64,000 nucleotides of DNA from Centropus unirufus (Eukaryota; Chordata; Aves; Cuculiformes; Centropidae), in assembly GCA_013397695.1 (NCBI GenBank), contig VYZI01000348.1:539224-603223 (forward strand), written 5' to 3'. The position numbers and the translations under genes are program-made. Below, in pieces: positions 40,501 to 52,300 of the stretch. Within the stretch, counting starts at the first letter, position 1; every line of letters starts with the position of its first letter. The notes beneath the pieces are model-generated. The model searched no databases. It had not been told where the DNA came from and worked only from the letters and a program-made list of their open reading frames with translations.

Positions 40501-41250
40501 GTGGGATCAAGCCTGAGTAAGGCCAGCATGAGTGGGAATACCGGTTTCCAGGGAGTTAAAGACAAGGCAGCATAGTTCCCAAGGCAAAGAGCAGAGACCC
40601 ATTTGGGGTAAATCTGCTCGCTGGCTGCGTGCCTCATTCTGGCAGTCAGCTCATTTACAACTTGGGCCAAGTTTTTCACTATGGTCAGCTTTAACTAATA
40701 AAGATCTAGCATGGCACCTTGCTAATCTCATTAGATGAAGAGGTATGTTTTGGTAGTGGTTTCTAGGGGAGGAGAGAGAAATATATTTAGCAATTACAGC
40801 TCAAGCTATTTCTGTCAAGTTTTTCAGAAGTGTATCTACGTTACAGAGCACACACATATCTGTGCATTTCTGCTGTTTCTACTTAAACCTCCCACTAAAA
40901 ATAGTGATACCAGAGGCTTCAGTTACCAATCCCTGGGGATAACTGCATTCCAGGCTATGGGGAATTAGAAACTCCAACAGGGTCATTGCTTGTCGCTGGG
41001 CACGAAGCCACAGAGATCTTGGGGTCCTTCTTGCATCTTGCTTGGAGTTAGACGCACTCACCCCATCACCACCGTAAAAGCCCAGGAGAAGCTGTGATGT
41101 TAAACCCGCGGATGGAATATGCCTTGCGTAGCGCCTCATTGTCAGGGATGCAAATGGATTTTATTTTTTCCCGCACTGAACTAGGCTTTAAAAATATCAG
41201 GAATGGGGCCAGTATTAATAATTCTGATAATTAATTCTTTCTCTTGGAGT
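34568..41250. other. Intergenic, no gene seen
   Basis: No gene or repeat recognised over 6.7 kb. Overlapping frames such as 36030-36506 (minus) and 39826-40341 (plus, 171 codons) lack domains and splice context. AT-rich patches lie at 34570-34900 and 36530-36640. Confidence 0.5.
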
Positions 41251-41385
41251 NNNNNNNNNNNNNNNNNNNNNNNNNNNNNNNNNNNNNNNNNNNNNNNNNN
41301 NNNNNNNNNNNNNNNNNNNNNNNNNNNNNNNNNNNNNNNNNNNNNNNNNNNNNNNNNNNNNNNNNNNNNNNNNNNNNNNNNNNNN
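41251..41385. other. Assembly gap (135 N)
   Basis: A continuous run of N. The flanks do not obviously repeat one another. Open frames that cross it are meaningless. Confidence 1.
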
Positions 41386-44300
41386 AGTGGTAGTGCAGAG
41401 GCTTTATTTCCCCTTCTAAGGTTGTCCCTTCCCCTTCCTCGTGCCACAATAAGGACGTTGTTGTGTTTTGCTGAATCCTTCCGGCCGGTCATTTATCAAA
41501 AGAGATTTCCATCTTGGGCTCATAATTCATCTCTTATTGCAGTCCTCACTACTCGGAGGGCCCATTTGTTTCCTCTTATCACTCTCTAATTATTTGGTGA
41601 AGGAAAATTTCTGTCCTGGGGCCAGTGGCCATGAGTTCGGAGGAACCTGGCTTCCAGGTAGGGATGTGCTCGCGAGCGTGGGAGAGAGGTTTCCGGGGTC
41701 CCTTCTCATCCGTGGGGCTGCTCCCACGGAAGGGGCTGGTGCAGGAATCTGGTAGATTCGGCATGAAATGCAAAGTCTCTTTCTTTGACTTTACTTTCCC
41801 TTTGTGCGTTTTTCACAGACGAATGCTCCCTCGTGCGTCACACCCACTCATCTCCCAACACCCGCTTACTTTCTCACCCAAAACCATACAGTCTCCCAAA
41901 TACTAATAAGAAATTCTGTAAATTAATTATTTTTTTTGGTCCTTTTTCCCTCCTCCTCTAGAAAATAGGGAACAAAAAAGGGAGTAAGAATTTGTGTTCA
42001 TGCATATTTGGCCAGTGCTGGGATGAAGAGAGGATGGGTGGATGGATGAACAGATAGTAATCACAGCAGCATAATTAATAATAATGACAGAACAGTATCC
42101 TGCTCCTATTAATAGTGCGTGCACAGCCTTTAATCAGTTCATTCCACCATCCAATAGGAGACTTTAATGAAATAAATTGCTAGTTTCTATCCGAAAGGTT
42201 GCTCTGGCCAGACTGATGGAGAAGTCCCTTTAGTTCTTTATTTCAAAAAAACCAAAAAATATTATTTTATTGGTTATTTATGCATCTTTATCTGATCCTG
42301 GATAATGTCTTAGTTTTATTCAATGACCCCAGCATAGCTCTGAGGCCAGGAGATATGTCAGAGAATTCCTTAGTTCCTTCAGCCCAGGCTGAGCATCCTC
42401 TGCTCCACCATCTGCCTCCTGAGCTCAGTGCAACGCTCCGAGATGGCCCTGGATAGGACTAATAATGGGGACAGCAGGGCTCGCTGTGGGTACCGTGTCA
42501 CCCCTAACTCCCTGCCACCCTGATTGTTTTATAAAGCATTTTTTCTGAGGGAGCCTTTTTCAGCATTTTAATCAGATGGAGCACGAGAGGTGCTCTTTAA
42601 AATGAAACTCCATCTCAGGCTGCCTTGCAGCCATCCTACCCTGAAAGCAATAAATTCCACTGAGCTGGTGATGGCCACTGGTGCCACTTTGTAAATGTTG
42701 TTTAGAAAGAAGTTCTAAAATACTCGCTGGTTTATTAAGCACACGTATAATTTGTCAATTGAAGCATTGCATGCAAAAGATATAGTGAATATGATAATAG
42801 CTTTTCCCAACATTTCATTTTGAAGGCCAATTTGCCTGAACCGAGCTGCTTCCAATAAATATTTCAACACATGTTTCTCCTCCACAAGTGCGCCTACAAC
42901 TTATGAAGCAAACACAAATGTTTTAATTCTGACAAAATGAGCATCTTTCATGCACCAGCCTCTACTCAACACATACTTTTCTGGCTAAATGGCTTTTTGA
43001 TTATCATGTCCCAGGATATTACTTCAACTGAAGTGATATGAAATGTCATTAAAAAGTAATGTTCCTCTGCTTTGACAATCGTATTAGTAAACACTGGAGG
43101 CTCTGCAGGTTACACGTCAGGCAGGCCGACACTAATGGGTTTATTACCATATACAGTAGCACTTTGTCAAACCTTCTTGTTAATCTGAATTTGGAGGTGA
43201 CAAAAAGAAAAGGAGTGGGAAGCACGATGATATTTAAATACTCTTTAGGCTGGGCCAGAAGAGAAGGAAGCCAGGAAACCTCAAGAAGGGGGTTGTTTGC
43301 CCGGTCCTTGCTCCCAGGCACCGGTCTGAGCTCAAGGGGAGCAGTTGCCTGTCCTGGAGAAGGACAAGGGCAGTGCACAGGGAAGGGCATGAATGAATTT
43401 ATTTTAGGGCTGGGTGAGGAAAACTGCATTGTCCTCCGAGCCAAGGGGTTTAATCTGCAGGACCAGCCAGGGCTGGTGTCAGTGTACCTGAACAGCAAAT
43501 CTAGGAGGGCAAAACAGGGTCAGAGAGACAAAGAGGTTATCAGAGTGACATCAGAGTCCCAGGGACATCATCTCTGCGGTTCATAAAGACACTTACACCA
43601 CCTATGAACTAAGCTTGGGGAGGGTCCAGGCAGCCTGGCTGTGTGGCCTGGGACAGCACCGAATGATGGGGCTGTCTGGCTTTTTAGAGGTGATGGAAGC
43701 ACATATTTCCACCAGGATTCAGGCAAAGGAAGGATGAACATCTGAGCTTAAGGGGAGGATGTCCCCTGCGGATGAGACTGGGTGGAGGGGAAGGAGACTT
43801 TGCTGCTTCTGGGTTAGCTGATGCTGAGCCCAGCCCAGCTGGGACCTGGCCCACGCGCTCCCAGGGAAGCTGTGGGCACCCCTGCAGAAGCTCCTGCAGA
43901 AAGAGGCTCAGAGAAAGCTGGTTTCTCTGCTGTAAGTAGTGCAGTGAAAGCAAGAGCAGAGCGAGAAACATCATCCCAGAGAGCATCTCCTTCCCTGTTC
44001 CTCTCCATTCAGCCCCCAATGTCCCCCGTTCCTCTCTGTCCAGCCCCCAAGCTCCCTGTGGCCTCATTTTTCCCCTGCACCTTCTCTTATGACTCCAAAC
44101 ATCGGCCGGTTGTGCTGCTGAGACACACGTAGCTGTGATGGAGAAACTGGTGTTACCAGCCCTGGGAGATGATCCTGATGGCTTCTGATTTGTTGGCAGA
44201 GAATTGCAACACCGAAAGGGAAAGTATTTGCTAAAAGCAGGAACTTAATGGGGATTATCAAGGTTGCTTTGTCTAGGCAGCTCCTGGAGTTAATAAGATG

Positions 44301-46024
44301 CAACTTGGGCTCTGTAAAGGTCAGAAACACTTAAAGTCTGCATTTTGCTGAGTTCTGCCAGGCCGGGAATTCGAGGCGGGCATTCATGGTCACTGTCCAG
44401 TCCTCCACTGGGAGCTGTGGGGTTGCAAAGGATAATGAGGACTCGGGGCTCTGTGGGAACTCCTGAGCATTCTCGACCATGGCAAAGTTGAAGCCAAACA
44501 GGCACAACTGTTCTTGCTCGCCAGCCAAGGACTTGGGTTGCTGGCAAGCCGGAGGGTTTCACACTGATCAGATCAGTTTTGCAGCAGCACTGCAGGCTCC
44601 CAGAGGTTTTCTGCTTTGAGGGCTCATTATTATTAAGCGCTCGGTGCATTTGTCTTCATTTGATCTCTTCTAGCTTAAAAGGTCAGCAAGGCTCCGTAGC
44701 GAATTGCTCAGGAGATGAAGAGGGATGCGATCCCTGTGCCCAGCCAGGGTGAGAGCACAGGGTTCGGGGCAGCACCTGCACCCAGCCCAAAATAGTCACT
44801 GCCCAAAATAGTCACTGCCCAAAATAGTCATTGCCCAAAAGGTGCTCGCTTGGTGCTGCCTGCGCTCACAGCTGGAGGTTGGATCTGATGCTTCTGAGCT
44901 TTGATTTTTCTCAATACAACAGAAAGGCAGTGGGAACTGAAGAGCTGCTGAATTGACATTTTATTTCGGGGAGGGATTTCCTACTCTTTTCTTACCTTTT
45001 TCTTCTTTCCTCCAGTAGCTGCAGTGGGAAAAAAAAAAAAAAAAGGCTAAGAAAAGGGACGAAGGGCCTGCAGGCAATAGGTTAGAAAACAACCACCAGG
45101 AGAATGCAAAATGGAGTTACTCGGAGAAGGGAGCTGTTTGCTTGGAGACCCAACTTCCTTTTTTCTCTGTTTTCAGTTTCTGTTTTTAGGGGAGGGCTTT
45201 TTTTGGCTTGGGGTGGTTGTTTATTTTTAAGAAAAGGGGATGAAATATTTTTTTCAAAATATACCCTCTTTATTTATAAACTTCAGACAAACTTTTGGCG
45301 TTACCTCTGCTCAGGATAGACTTCATGGTTTCATAGCCTTGTCACGTTACAAGTCCCGAGACTTCACGACTCCTGTGCTAACCCATCTGCCAAACGTTTC
45401 TTGACCTTTTAAAGAAAGCCAGACATAATGAACCATTTGGGCTGTGGGATGCCCAAACTGCTTGGAATAAAATCAGCATGGGTGTGAGTTTTGGAGAGGA
45501 ACAAACATGCAGCTGTGAGCCAGCAGTGTGGGCTGAGGGTTCACAGTGATCTCTGACTGTAGTTAACAGCCATAAAGTCCTTTGGAACAGTTAATAAATC
45601 AGAGGACATGGGCAGAGTAAAATCTGGGCTTCATGAGGGCTTTACAAAGTGTCTTGAAAGGTCCAGAGAGGGAGGATTCAACTGGCTGCCATTGAATTTA
45701 AACTTGTAACTAGCAATTTACTCCTTGAAAAAATCCCGTTAGCTCCTGAGGCTTGCAAATGCTGACGAGGGTGGTGGTTCTGCGGTCCTTTCTGGAGCTG
45801 AGCAGATGGCTCACCAGGGCTCTTTGTTTAGTCCAAGCGGTTGCGGTCTTTTCAGCTGCTGGCTGAGTCCGTGTCCCTTTTCCCTGCATGTTCCAGTCTT
45901 CCCATGTTCGCACCGAGCCTAGCACAGAACCTCCAGCCTGGCTTCTCGCGCTCCGTCTGCCCTGCTCGGGTGGTGTTCTCGGGCCCAAGGGGCAGAACCC
46001 ATTCAGCACACACGGAGCTGGGAC
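41386..46024. other. Intergenic, no gene seen; AT-rich element-like stretch at 42540-43230
   Basis: No gene recognised. 42540-43230 is AT-rich and lacks recognised repeats. The 175-codon plus frame at 43059-43586 and the 149-codon minus frame at 43049-43498 cover the same bases and look like chance. An A run (about 17) lies at 45030-45046. Confidence 0.5.
44786..44839. repeat. 16-bp tandem repeat, about 3.4 copies
   Basis: CCCAAAATAGTCACTG starts at 44786, 44802 and 44818 (the last with C>T at one position), followed by the partial CCCAAA. Confidence 0.95.
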
Positions 46025-46053
46025 ACAGAGACAGACAGACAGACAGACAGACA
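46025..46053. repeat. (ACAG)n microsatellite, about 6 units
   Basis: ACAGAG followed by five to six ACAG units ending in ACAC. Read directly. Confidence 0.92.
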
Positions 46054-46346
46054 CCTGCAAAACTGGCACTGGATGGCCCTGCTGGGCTGGTGCAGACTTT
46101 TCCACACCGTCCCTTCCCTCACATTCAGCTCACTCTGCAATTTTGGGTAAAGGGACAGCTCTTCGGGTGGAGCAGGAGGAGGGATGGTTAACGCACTCCA
46201 GCCCTCGTCTGTCTTGGTGCCATGGAGAAATGCGTGATTAATTTGTTTAAAATCTCTCTGGGGATCCATGTGTTCTTCCTATGGAGTGAAACCAGAGCCA
46301 GAGCTTCAGTTTGTAATTCTTTTAGGGAAAGATGACATAGTTGGTC

Positions 46347-46390
46347 TTGATTAAACCATTAGTTTAATGTTGATTAAACTATGGTTAAAT
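46347..46390. repeat. Imperfect tandem pair of palindromic AT-rich units
   Basis: TTGATTAAACCATTAGTTTAATG (46347-46369) is followed by TTGATTAAACTATGGTTAAAT (46370-46390). The first holds a 7-bp inverted repeat, ATTAAAC/GTTTAAT. Confidence 0.75.
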
Positions 46391-49300
46391 TATTCATGTG
46401 TCTAGCTATTCCTATGATACATAAGGAATTCATTCTAACATTTTGGGTCACTATTCTCAGTATTAAAAACTTGTTGTGCTCACTGACACGGCAAATCTAA
46501 ACAAACAAGGCAGCAGGGGAATGATTTTCTACATTGCACTGTAGCATAAATGGAGCTGTCATTTAAACCAAAATAGCATTAGATTTATGGTGACTTTTAG
46601 CCACAGATCTCGTGTCATGGCCTGCCCTCCTGCCAAGGAAACATGGGCAGGCTGCTCTCCTCTAACGAGGGCTCCCAAAGCCTTGCAGAACGTGGCCCCT
46701 GCTGTGGTGGGGACTAAGAGCCAGGAAGGACACTTGCTTGGTGCCATAATAAGCAATCATTTAGCCAAGGGAAGCATCCAAAGTCAACGTTCATAAGGAA
46801 AATCCCAGGACTGTTTTGGTGTCTGGCAGAGCAGATGAAACACCGGGCTCAAGGAGTTTCTCCAAGAGGTCTCTCCGTGTGGTGTTATTTTTCCTTCAAA
46901 GCTGAAAAGCTTGGCATGTGAATAACTTACCCTACACCACTGGAAGCCTCTTGGTGCTGGTGCTGTAGGGCCTTCTTATGGCAATCACCAGGGATAAAAC
47001 ATGTACAATAGACATGGATTTCAGTCTACCCTTATACCCAGGCTGGTTTCAGCCCCAGGATCAAGGGTGGCTGGGTCAGAGCAACATGCTTGACACTGGT
47101 GACCCGTGAAGGAGCCGGTTTATGGGGCACTGCCCTGGCATTCCCTGCAGCTCCCTCCTTTGCCGGGCAAAAGCCGAGGGTGGGCAAGGAAGGACCAGAT
47201 CTCCTGCTGAGGATGGCCTCACCCTAGCCCCTCTGTGGCTACAAGCAAAGCTGGTGTGGCACCAGGGAGGTGGGTGCTGGGGCCCTGTGGAGAGCAAAAA
47301 GGAGATGGGATGGAGGAGGACAGGCAAGTGGAGGGAGAACACTTTGCTTCTTTCTACTCTGCTGGAAAACAGTGGAGGTGAAAGCAGGCCACATCTGGAG
47401 GGGTCCAGGCATGTTTCAGCGAAAAATCGAAGGACTGTTGTGGAGTGTGAAGAGTTAAGGATGGTACAGTGTGTCAGAGCAAACTGGGAACCCCTGGGGT
47501 GGCCCTTCCAGTTCTGATAACCTCCAGGTAACGCTTCAGTTTTGATAAAGCCCCAGATCCTGAAACTCCAAAATGCTGACACCAAGCCCTGCACCCGTCA
47601 GGTTCCCGGGCTGCACTGGGGTGGTGCTCCTGGCCGAGAGGAGGCAAGAGCCCTGAGGGGCTGGGACAACTCAGGAGGGCCCCTCACCCTGGCATGGCTT
47701 CCCGAGGCCATGCTTTGGAACGTGGTTCTTCACAGCACCAAGGAGGACGCTGTCATGTTGTCTTTATCATCAATATAGACTGATGGGTCCTGTTGACCAG
47801 GTGAAGACCAGCATCTTAAGATAGACACGGCCTGCCTCTGCCACAGTGTCTCTAGGACCCACCTAACCCTGGTGTGGCTTGGCACAGGTCCTGATGACTG
47901 AGAGGAGCAGCGGGATCCCGTAGGAAATGCAGCGCATAAATCCCATACCCACACTGGCAGCGCGGCACAGGTGAGGGTTGCCCAGGCAGGAGGAACTTGG
48001 GCTTGAACTGCTCTGAGGTGCAAGGCTGGGCAGCTTTATCAACTGCTGTTGTGAACACAGCTGGGCTTTGTGACGTTTCCCACCTCTTAAGAAAAAGGTT
48101 TCATCTTGTGGCACTACCTGTGTCATACGTGGTGCGTAGGTGATTCATTTCAGCCCAGAAGGTTGAAGTTTTGCAGTCCTATGAAGAACTGTGAAGAAGC
48201 TCCGATAATGGGAAATGTCAGGAAGCTTAATAACAGCAGGGATTAGCGTCCTGCCTGTGGCACCTTGCGCTGAATTCAGCCAGCTTTCCATATATAATGT
48301 CAGCAGCTACAAACAAGCCGTGAATGGTTTCCTATCTCCTGTAGCCTGGAGTCTCCAGGAACTTGAAAGACTTCCCTAGAACTGGTTTAGATTTTCCCTG
48401 GCCCTGCTGAAATAAGAATTGAACAGCCAGAGCAGAGCGAGGCGAGCCAGCATCGCAGCTCCAAAACCAGGGGAGCCGTGTTGCTTTGGGCAATGGGAGG
48501 AAGGAGGAAATGTGCTTTGGATCTCTCTTTCCTTGGCAGGAATCCCCTTCCTCTTCCAGCTCGAGTAGAGCTGTGCTCATTTATGGCAGTGGGGCGCTGG
48601 GTCCTCTGCTCAAAACTCCGCAAGGAGATGGAGCCAGTGTTGAGAGCAGAGACCTGTCCCGTTTCTAATCCCAGGGAGGATTAATTACTCAGTTTAAGGA
48701 AGAGCAACGGGCAGGTATTTCCGAACTGGGTGGAAGGTGAGGGATCCACAGGACAGGGGGGCAGTCAAGGAGCATCCTGTGTCAGTAGACCCCAGCACTG
48801 ACTCCTGCCCCACTCTTACCACTGACTGATGGATGGGATTTTGGCAGGAACATTCCGTTACATCCTCTCATGTCTCCAAATAATTTTCTCTGGTGTTTTG
48901 GGCTGCTCTTTTGCATAGGGTATCCTCTCCAAAGTTTTCAAACGAACAAACAAATCAATAAACAGACAAACAAGTACATGGTTAATTATTCTGAAAAAGA
49001 TCATTTGTGGTTCGGACTCCCTGAAACCGAAATCTTGATTTAATACGCTACCCAAGAATGTGCTGGTTTGCTTCTCAGCACAATCAAGACCTAAATCTGT
49101 GTCTCCCTCTCTCTCATCTGAGCTGGAAATGTTATATATTCCATCTTGCTTTAAATTATACACATTAAGTCTATAATGGGACACGGTCTATTTTGTTGCC
49201 AAAACCTGCTCTACAAGATCATCAATTAAACTGTATTTATTTTTTTATAAGAAACAAGAAAAATGACAAAACAGCTACTGAGCATTCGCTAACGAGGACC

Positions 49301-52300
49301 AAATGCCTCCCCAGGCTCCATCCCTATTAGAGGCATCCACACGGGAGCTCAGTTCGTGTCCTCCCGCCTCCCGGTGATGGCCAAAGCAGGACATCGGGCT
49401 TTAGAAGCTCTGCTCTCAGCTCCCAGGGGGATTATGGCTCTCGCTGTCTCTATTTGGGTGTGAGATGTGGGGTCAGGAGATAGGTTTCAGTGGGATGGAA
49501 GTAAGGAAACTCAGTCCTGCTGGAAGGGGAGAAATGCTGCTTGAAATAAGGAGGTGGGAGAGAGGTTCAGCTTCTTGCCTGGGATCAGGTGTGGGAAAGC
49601 AGGACTGATGGGAGATCAGTTAAACCTGAGGCTTTGGAGCTGCCAGGTGGGAGGTGTCAGAGGTCCAGGCTTCCCAGTCAGTCCAACCCTGTCCTGGCAT
49701 CTCCAGCTCCTGGGGATGACTCTTTGAGACTCCATAGGGCTGTAGGTGCCCTCATGGCCTTGAGCCCTGAATCTACCCACCGAGAAAGGTCAGCCAAAAA
49801 AATGACCTTGAGGAGCACATTGGTCTTAGTAGATGAACGTGGGCATGGGAAAATGTCTTGCATTCTTTAATTCTAAGCACTTTGAGTAGCACAGACTTTA
49901 GGACATGCCTTGGGCTACCCAACACGTCCGCACAGGCTGATCCTCGGGCCCGCAGCATCTTTTCGTCACCACGCTATGTGGAATTACCTACTCATCCCGC
50001 ATAAATAACCCACCAAGTCCTAGAGGAAACCTAACCTACTTCTGTAGCAAGAGGCCATATGCTAATATATAGGTATAAGAAGGTAAACTGAATTTTTTTT
50101 TAAGCTGGAAAGTGGCATGTTTTACTGGAAAATCAAACCAATTTGCTTTGGCTGTGCTACCACCCATCCTTGTGGCAGTTGTATTCTTGCTGCTATTCCT
50201 TGGTTGGGTACTTAATGCTGGAGGTGTTGTAGCAGCGTGTTGGAGCTGAAATGTATCGGCTTCGTGCCAAAATAACTCGTTGAAGGAGTTGGCTTTATTT
50301 TTTCCAACGAAAAATCAGAATTTCCTCTGCAAGATGAGACCTGGTTCCAGTAAGGTGGGGGAGGACTGAGTTGTGGCAGTGCGGGAGGAGGGAATAAGTT
50401 TCTTTTTTTTAAAAAAAAAAAGCACATGAAGCAGTGCAGGTTTACCACCAGGTGACATCTCTGTAGCATTGACAAACGTGGGTGACTTTTGGTGGATCCA
50501 GAGACTTTGGCAGTGTGATGGAACCTCCCCGGCTGGCAGTAACAGCTCAGCCTTGTCCCTGGGCGCTGGGTCCGTGTCCTCCCCACCCTAGCGGGGATGC
50601 GCTAAGAAATGTCAGAAGGGAGCTGAGTGCTGCACGGTGATGGAGACCTCATGTTTGTTTTCCCTTCTGGCTAGCGTGCTGTTTGTCTCCTGAGGAGCAG
50701 CACAGGAGCAAACAGCTGGTGGGAGCCAAATGGTTGCGCTGAAGTAATGGGAATACGTGGCACAGGAGCTCTGAGGAACTCCTCTGTTATGTGCTCTGCC
50801 CCCAGAATGAGTAAATAAAAGCCTCCTCATTTATTTATGATGCAAACAGCAACTGTGCGTTCAGCTCTAGGATTTGTTGATGATTTATTTAGAGCCCCTT
50901 GTCTCAGAGGCATTGGCTGTTTGCGTGCAGGAGGCATCTGCCTGGGTTTATTACTCACAAAAAGACCCTTTTCTTCTCAAGCTGTGGCTGCTAGTGTTTT
51001 TGAAAGCTTTCCGTGGAAATGGAAATCCTTTCAGGGACACACAGATCCCGGATTCTTGCTCTTCAGAGTCAGTGGCAGCAGCTCACAGCCCCCCCAGGCT
51101 CTCTGAAGGTTCCACTTGTGCCGTAACCAGTTCCTATGGAGTAGTTGAACAGACAGATCCTCTGAGCATGAAGGATGTGATCACAACAGAGTGATGGCCG
51201 GAATCATAGAGTCCTTGGTCCGTAGCCTCAACAAGCTAAAGGGAGGATGGGTAGGAGATGGCTAGAGGCAGGCATGAAAACAGAGACTTATTATATTATT
51301 TAGCCTAATATAGTAGTATTGGGTAATTGGGACACCTTTCCTCTCCTCCCATGATGGGAGACAGTGTTTCTGTGTGCCTGAAGGGTTCAATTTGTCGTGT
51401 TCCACAAGCAGACAGGAAAAAAAAGCAGCTTTGTTGGTTTGCCAGAGACCTGGGGAGTGAATCAGCGCTGCCTTGTGTGCCAAGATGCCTTTAAATATTG
51501 CTGGTTGCTGGCTGACAAAGTCTTGGCATTTGGCTTTAGGAAGCTAATGCTGGTCATTTGATACATCCTTCGGAGGTCGTTCCCTTGCTTTGACAGTTGT
51601 TGTTCAACAAGTGCTGCTGCAAAGAATTCCCAGTTAGCGATCCACGGCATGGAGTGAACCTCAACTCCAAAGCTTGGCTGAGAATGATCCCACGTGGCAT
51701 TTTCCATGAGTGCAAAGGCAAGGAGGTAAAGGGTTTTCAGCAGATGGATGAGCCCAGAAGAGTCAGGTGGTGATGAAGGAATTTGGTCCATCCCTCCTGG
51801 TCCCTGCTGTGGCATCGTCATGGGAATCCCAGAGGAAAGGCACCAGTGGCCGACCCTGGTCCATCACCACTATCTTATCCACCGAGTTATCCTTACTGAA
51901 ATGTTTAAGCATCCTGTGCAGGAATCCCTTCTCTGTCAAACAATGCCACAGTCAGAATTTTAAAAGGGAGAGCTGATTTTCTGAGATTTCTTTTCCAAGA
52001 GTTGTTTTACCCCTTTAATTGACTGCCTGCCTTGCGCTGTTAGGGCCTGTGAGTAGCGGTTCCTTTCCTGGTACCCCCAGGGTGTATTGTTGCAGGATCC
52101 AACCCTTCACATCCACGGTCTCAGAAATGTCAGGTAGAAATAGCAGAATTAATTTATACTCCATAGCCCAGTTGGCCAATCTGCAACAGAGGATGATTAC
52201 ACCCAGACTTAGCTGATCATAATTAGGCACCTAAATGAGTGACCAATAGCTCTAGTCCAAGCTCAAGTTGTTGTAGGTCTTGGCCCTCTTCTCTCACAGA

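Noticed and set aside
41181..41589. Open frames crossing the N gap
   Set aside because: They exist only because N is read as non-stop.
43059..43586. 175-codon plus-strand frame, mirrored by a 149-codon minus frame
   Set aside because: Both strands are open over the same bases, with no domain and no splice sites of note. Kept only as a possible non-coding element.
44563..44577. Perfect short palindrome ACTGATCAGATCAGT
   Set aside because: Seven-base arms are common by chance in 64 kb, with no context suggesting a site.
47076..47594. 172-codon minus-strand frame overlapped by a 131-codon plus frame
   Set aside because: Low-stop GC-rich sequence with no recognisable motif; not supported as a gene.
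51196..51215. GGAATCATAGAGTCCTTGG as a CR1 tail
   Set aside because: It resembles the 'GAATCATAGAATC' tail of minus-strand CR1, but the flanking CR1 3' UTR blocks are absent.
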